Of a stretch of DNA of 10,915 nt, positions 6,620-10,915 are shown one piece after another. Under the pieces are notes generated by a model. That model did no database searches and was not told where the DNA came from. It was given only the letters and a program-made list of their open reading frames with translations. The position numbers were made by a program, and so were the translations under genes. This stretch comes from CAZTJA01 sp964613745. Lineage in GTDB: Bacteria; Desulfobacterota; Desulfomonilia; Desulfomonilales; Desulfomonilaceae. The DNA lies in NCBI GenBank assembly GCA_964613745.1, contig CAZTJA010000107.1, positions 1-10,915 on the forward strand, written 5' to 3'. Positions within the stretch are counted from its first letter, which is position 1, and each line of letters begins with the position of its first letter.

Positions 6620-9109
6620 TTATTCTTCGACTTGGATTGCATCGGTCTTCACGACACGATATTTCAGTGCGTCTTCACGCGACATACCGAGAATTGCAGC
6701 AATGGCCTCATAGGGGTGAACAGACCCCGCCTGTTTGACAAGGCAGGAAAATGAAAGAGTCCCGTTCGAATAATTCATGTCGAGAACGCGACTCCGAAGG
6801 TCCATCTCAAAGGTCTTGCCCTTCTTCTTGCGGCTCAGCAGAAACTCTTCGGAATCCAAAAAACGGCTGATTTTTTCCGAAAATTTATCGTCCGAACCTT
6901 CAGTCAGATATACACGGTAAAAAACCCGCCATATTTTACTCGAAAGCCGTTGTTCGGACAAGGAAATTTCCCCGAAAGACATTGGGGTTATGCCTTCCGG
7001 AAGTGCTTTGCTCAGTTCTGTCGAGAGCGTTTCCGGAGCTTTATCACAGTTGATAAGATCAAAGTCCAGGAATTCAGCATGACTTTCTACACCAAAAGCT
7101 ACGGGTGGAGAAAAACGCAATTTTGGGTGCGGATGAAATCCCTGAGAATATGCAAGCTCCAGTCCACTTCTACGGAAGGCCCTTTCGTAAATCCGTATGA
7201 GATCCTGATGTCCTATGAAACTCATGCGTCCCAATTTGCCGTATTTTAATCGGAATCTCCTGATCGAAATCGGCTCGGTATTCAAAGGTTCGGTGGACTT
7301 GGTTTCCGAAGTTGAGCTAAACCTAAGTCTTTTTTCCTTAAAGTCACATACCCCGCACCCGGAGCAACCTTCCGTCCTGCAATCAGGTGTGGATTCCAGT
7401 CCATGGGCTTTATCCCACTCCTTTGCGAGAAATTCTTTCCGAACTCCGGAATCAATGAAATCCCATGGTAGAGAACCCTCAACGGGTCTTGAACTCAAAA
7501 ATTCCAGTGGATCTATCCTCTCGGAGCTTAGAGCTTCGAGCCAAATAGGTAGCCTGAACTGATCATCCCATCCGTCAAAACGAGCTCCCAAGTAATATGC
7601 CTTCATGATTACCCGGCCGAGCCTTTCATCGCCTCGAGCAAGCACTCCTTCTAAAAATGATAGTCTTGGGCTGTGAAATTTTAATCCGACTCGGGCTCGC
7701 TTCAATATGGATCTAATGACATCCTGTCGTCTCAGAGTCTCTTCCATGCTAATTTGTTGCGCCCATTGAAAAGGCGTGTGAGACTTGGGCACAAAAGTTG
7801 ACACAGACGCAGTTACTTTTATTTTGGGAGCCCAGCGCTTGACCTTTAAAACAAGTTCCGCAATTCCCTCAAGATCTTCATCCGTTTCCGTCGGCAAACC
7901 TATCATGAAATATAATTTCAGCGATTGCCTTCCCGTCGAAAACGCATTTTTAACTGCTCTTTCCAAATCACTCTCGGTATTGCCCTTATTAATCACCTGG
8001 CGAAGCCGCTCGGTTCCCGCCTCGGGAGCCAAGGTAAAACCGGTACTCCGAATTTTTCGAATGAGTTCGGCGGCTTCCGGATCAAAGGAATCCGTTCTCA
8101 TTGATGGAAGAGACAGAGCCGTCTTTTTGTTTCCAAGCCTTTGAACGAGAACTTTTATGAGTTCCGAAATTTGGGAATAGTCACCGGCAGATAGTGATAA
8201 AAGAGCTGCTTCTTCCCAGCCGGTGTTTGCAAGGATGGATTCAATCGTGGTGCAAATGTTCGAGACATCCCGCTCTCGCACGGGCCTATAGAGTATTCCC
8301 GCTTGACAGAATCGACATCCTCTTGTGCAGCCTCTGGCGATTTCAACACCGGCACGGTCATGCACGATTTCACAAAAAGGTACGACAGGCTTGACCGGGA
8401 AATACGCTGAATTCAGGTCGCTCACAAATCTTTTGGTGATTACTTTCTTTGACACATCGTGCACGGACGGGACATAAATTCCATCAATTTTTGCCCACCT
8501 TTGAAGCAGTTCATCCCGAGAACCGCCTTCACGTTTCCAAACGGCATGCTGGGCGCACAGCTCCAATATTGTCTCTTCGGCTTCGCCGATCGCAAAGGCG
8601 TCAAAAAAAACTTTAATCGGGGTGGGATTGAATGTCAGCGGTCCTCCGCCGATTACAAATGGATGGTCCATATTTCGTTCATTTGACGTGAGAGGAATTC
8701 TTCCAAGATCCAGCATTTGCAACACATTCGAAACACACAATTCGTATTGGAGAGAAAAGCCCACGATATCGAATTCATCGAGGGGAGTTCCCGTTTCCAA
8801 ACTCCTCAACGGTTCATTCCGATTCCGCATCGCCGCTTCGGCGTCAATCCAAGGAGCAAAGGCCCGCTCGGCGTAGATTGAGTGATTTTCATTCAGTATG
8901 GAGTATAAAATTTTCAATCCCAAATGGGACATTCCGATTTCATAGACATCAGGGAAACAGAGAGCCACGCGTGTTTCAATTTCACACAAATTTTTCTTCT
9001 GTGAATTGATCTCTCCGCCCAAGTAACGTGTTGGTTTCTGAACCGTTACAATCAACCGATCCGAACCTTCCGGAACTGAAAAGGCTGATCTACTTTCGCT
9101 TCTCTTCAT
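6620..9109 (-). CDS. Radical SAM protein (TIGR03960-like) fused to a DUF2344 (TIGR03936-like) domain
   Basis: This 829-aa protein combines two families that often sit side by side. Residues about 20-220 resemble the N-terminal B12-binding-like domain of such enzymes (YEIGMSHLGLKILYSILN, and FVIGGGPLTFNPTP), without an evident canonical DxHxxG cobalamin motif. The radical SAM core (about 245-480) has the [4Fe-4S] motif C261, C265, C268 in RGCTRGCRFCQAG, with LPSMRTDSF and GLPTETDEDLEG downstream. A cysteine cluster C577, C582, C585, C588 marks the junction, and residues 615-829 form DUF2344 (RFRLKYGKLGRMSFIGHQDL; QGFHPHPKLRFSPPV). It should cleave S-adenosylmethionine to a 5'-deoxyadenosyl radical, but the substrate is unknown. 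Neighbouring RNase G suggests RNA or ribosome modification; that is inference. GGAG lies 14 nt before the ATG, a long spacing, so the exact start is less sure. Confidence 0.92.
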   Translation of the reverse strand: MKRSESRSAFSVPEGSDRLIVTVQKPTRYLGGEINSQKKNLCEIETRVALCFPDVYEIGMSHLGLKILYSILNENHSIYAERAFAPWIDAEAAMRNRNEPLRSLETGTPLDEFDIVGFSLQYELCVSNVLQMLDLGRIPLTSNERNMDHPFVIGGGPLTFNPTPIKVFFDAFAIGEAEETILELCAQHAVWKREGGSRDELLQRWAKIDGIYVPSVHDVSKKVITKRFVSDLNSAYFPVKPVVPFCEIVHDRAGVEIARGCTRGCRFCQAGILYRPVRERDVSNICTTIESILANTGWEEAALLSLSAGDYSQISELIKVLVQRLGNKKTALSLPSMRTDSFDPEAAELIRKIRSTGFTLAPEAGTERLRQVINKGNTESDLERAVKNAFSTGRQSLKLYFMIGLPTETDEDLEGIAELVLKVKRWAPKIKVTASVSTFVPKSHTPFQWAQQISMEETLRRQDVIRSILKRARVGLKFHSPRLSFLEGVLARGDERLGRVIMKAYYLGARFDGWDDQFRLPIWLEALSSERIDPLEFLSSRPVEGSLPWDFIDSGVRKEFLAKEWDKAHGLESTPDCRTEGCSGCGVCDFKEKRLRFSSTSETKSTEPLNTEPISIRRFRLKYGKLGRMSFIGHQDLIRIYERAFRRSGLELAYSQGFHPHPKLRFSPPVAFGVESHAEFLDFDLINCDKAPETLSTELSKALPEGITPMSFGEISLSEQRLSSKIWRVFYRVYLTEGSDDKFSEKISRFLDSEEFLLSRKKKGKTFEMDLRSRVLDMNYSNGTLSFSCLVKQAGSVHPYEAIAAILGMSREDALKYRVVKTDAIQVEE

Positions 9110-9136
9110 ATTTTTAATAGCTGCTCCCTAGAACTG

Positions 9137-9158
9137 ATTGATTGACATGCCAATCAAT
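9137..9158. promoter_or_regulatory. Inverted repeat (candidate operator) between divergent genes
   Basis: Perfect 8-bp arms ATTGATTG (9137-9144) and CAATCAAT (9151-9158) are separated by 6 bp (ACATGC). The repeat sits in the short divergent region between the radical SAM gene (start at 9109, minus) and the small membrane-protein gene. On the minus strand TATCAT (9162 to 9157) could be a -10 box for the radical SAM/RNase G operon, which would place the repeat over the start of transcription. No good -35 accompanies it. This looks like a dimeric repressor site, but the regulator is unknown. Confidence 0.4.
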
Positions 9159-9422
9159 GATAGCATGCTTTCCATGGAGTGGAGACAAATCATACCCCTT
9201 ACCATGGCGGCGGTTGTCACTTTTGTAAGTTTCATTGCGGGATTGCTGATCCTCATTTACGGAGATTTTTTTAAGCAAAACGAAATCCTCATATATGTAT
9301 CCATTGCCATAGGGCCACTGGCCGTTTCCGCCACGGCAATAGGATATGCTGTCTGGTGGTTCGCCACCTTCATAATCACTCTCCTCGTCTCCGGAAAAGA
9401 TTCCGATAACCACAATCCTTAA
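9147..9422 (+). CDS. Small membrane protein with two hydrophobic segments, unknown function
   Basis: About 91 aa. Two hydrophobic segments are clear: LTMAAVVTFVSFIAGLLILIY and a longer YVSIAIGPLAVSATAIGYAVWWFATFIITLLV; a short polar loop DFFKQNEI joins them, and a charged tail GKDSDNHNP ends the protein. I do not recognise a family. The start is uncertain: TTG 9138, ATG 9147, 9165, 9174 and 9204 are all in frame and none has a good ribosome-binding site; the inverted repeat at 9137-9158 argues for a later start such as 9174 (MEWRQIIP). The gene runs in the same direction as the acyl-CoA synthetase, 40 bp upstream, and may be in one transcript with it. The opposite strand is also open here, but its protein is polar and repetitive and lacks membrane logic, so the plus strand is preferred. 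Confidence 0.6.
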   Translation: MPINDSMLSMEWRQIIPLTMAAVVTFVSFIAGLLILIYGDFFKQNEILIYVSIAIGPLAVSATAIGYAVWWFATFIITLLVSGKDSDNHNP

Positions 9423-9451
9423 AATGATTTCTGTCAGGCCCGGTGTAATGC

Positions 9452-9457
9452 AGGAGG
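9452..9457 (+). promoter_or_regulatory. Consensus ribosome-binding site of the acyl-CoA synthetase gene
   Basis: AGGAGG, 5 nt before the ATG at 9463. It decides the start in favour of 9463 over an in-frame ATG at 9424. Confidence 0.8.
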
Positions 9458-9462
9458 CAAAT

Positions 9463-10915
9463 ATGTCGGATTACACGAAAAACTCGCTACATAAAATGAT
9501 GCACCCCAAGAGTATAGCACTTTGGGGAGCTTCAAATAACCCAATGGGAATGGGATCGGTTCAATTAACCCAAATTATAGACGGTGGTTACGAGGGCCGG
9601 ATCTTCCCTATGCACCCAACGGAAAGTAACGTAAAAGGGCTTACAGCTTACGCAAAGGTGTCCGATTTACCGAGCGTTCCGGATTTAGGCATTCTGATTC
9701 TCCCGACGAAGGTAGTACCGGAGATACTCGAAGAATGTGGTCAAAGCGGTGTGACTCACGTAATTATCGTCTCCGCCGGTTTTGGAGAAGCAGGTGAAGA
9801 AGGCAAATTGCTTCAAGACAAAATTCTCACCATTGCGGATAGATACGGGATTCGATTTTTGGGTCCAAACTGCATTGGAATTGTAAATACGCAGCTAAAG
9901 CTCAATACTACTTTTTTCCCTTACGACGCAGGACCTGGATTCATCGGAATGGCTTCTCAAAGCGGAAGTTTTATAACTCAGATGTTCGTCCATTTAAAAC
10001 AGTTCGGTTTGGGATTCAGTCAAGGTTTCAGCGTGGGCAATGAAGCCATGACCGACATCACTGATTGCATGGAGTATCTGAGTTTGTGTCCCGATACAAA
10101 GGTTATCGGTCTCTATGTAGAGGGAATAAGAAACGGGAGAAAATTTTTTGATACAGCCCGCAGAGTTTCCGAAAAAAAACCGATAGTAGCCTATTACATC
10201 GGCGGATCCGAATCAGGCAAGCGAGCCGGCAACTCGCATACCGGCGCTCTGGCGGGTCCAGACCAGCTATACGAGGGTCTATTTAAACAATGTGGGATCA
10301 TCAGGGCATATTCTATCGAGGAGCTGTTCGATTTTTGCTACGTGTTGGGGACACAACCATTGCCTCTGAGCAATCAAACCGCCATCTTAACTCACTCAGG
10401 TGGACCTGGTGCAGCTGCAGCAGATACTGCGGAACGGAGCGGACTTAAGTTGGTAGACTTCTCACCCATCACCATAGAGGCGCTGACGCCTCTAGTTCCT
10501 CATACGGCAAGTCTCGCAAATCCGGTAGATTTAACGTTTAGTAAGAATCCTAGTGATTACACTGAAACTATCCCCAAGATTTTGCTGAGAGACGAACATG
10601 TGCACAATTTATTCATGTACATGTTGATGCCGGTTCAAAGGGTAGTCGAAACAATACGCAATTCGGGAGTGCCTCTTGATCAGGCAAAGCTCTTAGCACA
10701 CGAGTATATAAAGACCCAGTGCGAGATCGTGGCGGGATTGAGCCGGGAATTCAAGAAGCCGGTAGTAGGGGGCTCGTTTTATTCCAGAGATGAACAATTC
10801 ATTCGAAATTTGCAGGATCTTGGTGCGGCTGTATTACCGAGCCCGGAACGAGCGATGAAGGCACTCGCAGCTTTGGTCCGCTATGCTGAAGGCCGAGAGC
10901 GACTTCTGCGGATGT
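9463..10915 (+). CDS. NDP-forming acyl-CoA synthetase (ADP-forming acetyl-CoA synthetase type), 3' end beyond the window
   Basis: The frame is open for 484 codons to the window edge. It matches the alpha-type part of ADP-forming acetate/acyl-CoA ligases, which convert acyl-CoA, ADP and phosphate to acid, CoA and ATP, or the reverse. Residues about 10-140 are the CoA-binding Rossmann domain (PKSIALWGASNNP; SAGFGEAGEEG; FLGPNCIGIVN). A succinyl-CoA-ligase-like domain follows (GMASQSGSF 162-170; FSVGNEAMTDITD), with the presumed phosphohistidine H259 in NSHTGALAG. A third part begins LTHSGGPGAAAADTAE (309-324). The ATP-grasp (beta) part is not reached; it may be fused beyond the window or be a separate gene. 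Such enzymes provide substrate-level ATP in anaerobes, which fits the inferred host. The substrate acid cannot be told from sequence alone. Confidence 0.9.
   Translation, partial: MSDYTKNSLHKMMHPKSIALWGASNNPMGMGSVQLTQIIDGGYEGRIFPMHPTESNVKGLTAYAKVSDLPSVPDLGILILPTKVVPEILEECGQSGVTHVIIVSAGFGEAGEEGKLLQDKILTIADRYGIRFLGPNCIGIVNTQLKLNTTFFPYDAGPGFIGMASQSGSFITQMFVHLKQFGLGFSQGFSVGNEAMTDITDCMEYLSLCPDTKVIGLYVEGIRNGRKFFDTARRVSEKKPIVAYYIGGSESGKRAGNSHTGALAGPDQLYEGLFKQCGIIRAYSIEELFDFCYVLGTQPLPLSNQTAILTHSGGPGAAAADTAERSGLKLVDFSPITIEALTPLVPHTASLANPVDLTFSKNPSDYTETIPKILLRDEHVHNLFMYMLMPVQRVVETIRNSGVPLDQAKLLAHEYIKTQCEIVAGLSREFKKPVVGGSFYSRDEQFIRNLQDLGAAVLPSPERAMKALAALVRYAEGRERLLRM

Noticed and set aside
9114..9413. 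Minus-strand 99-codon frame opposite the small membrane protein
   Set aside because: Its polar, Gly-rich product resembles no protein type, and it would sit directly in front of the radical SAM gene without a ribosome-binding site of note. The plus-strand frame has well-formed hydrophobic segments.

Overview
This is a chromosomal housekeeping and regulatory stretch. It most resembles a mid-GC anaerobic bacterium of the Desulfobacterota (former Deltaproteobacteria, sulfate-reducing or syntrophic type). That placement is an inference from gene content: an archaeal-flavoured type 1B dihydroorotate dehydrogenase with an NAD/FAD/[2Fe-2S] partner, a radical SAM/DUF2344 protein next to RNase G, and an ADP-forming acyl-CoA synthetase. 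No rRNA, tRNA, CRISPR array, insertion sequence or phage gene was seen.

Layout. (1) 99-3719, plus strand: a tight three-gene cluster. It holds a single polypeptide joining PyrD-like and PyrK-like domains, a small multi-pass membrane protein, and a membrane-anchored PAS sensor histidine kinase whose start codon overlaps the previous stop (TAATG). No response regulator is present. (2) 3720-4178: a 459-bp non-coding stretch with a short inverted repeat, a 10-bp palindrome, one convincing sigma70-type promoter (TTGACA-17-TAACAT) and a leader of about 260 nt that looks foldable, ahead of an HU-family gene (4179-4466). (3) 4477-9109, minus strand: a radical SAM-DUF2344 fusion protein, then 10 bp later an RNase G/E-family ribonuclease, then a small exported ankyrin-repeat protein that converges on the HU gene. 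(4) 9138-10915, plus strand: a two-helix membrane protein divergent from the radical SAM gene, with a strong inverted repeat at the divergence point, then the 5' part of an NDP-forming acyl-CoA synthetase cut by the window edge.

How the parts may work together. The radical SAM/RNase G pair is a recurring bacterial neighbourhood, which suggests an RNA or ribosome maturation link, but the radical SAM enzyme's reaction is unknown. The membrane protein and histidine kinase look like one sensory unit. The acyl-CoA synthetase would make ATP from acyl-CoA, or activate acids, in an energy-limited anaerobe.

Most worth a second look: the fused dihydroorotate-dehydrogenase-like flavoprotein with a mixed PyrD/PreA-type active-site motif, the structured-looking HU leader, and the inverted repeat between the divergent operons. 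I saw no clear sign of a wholly new system such as a defence island or retroelement.
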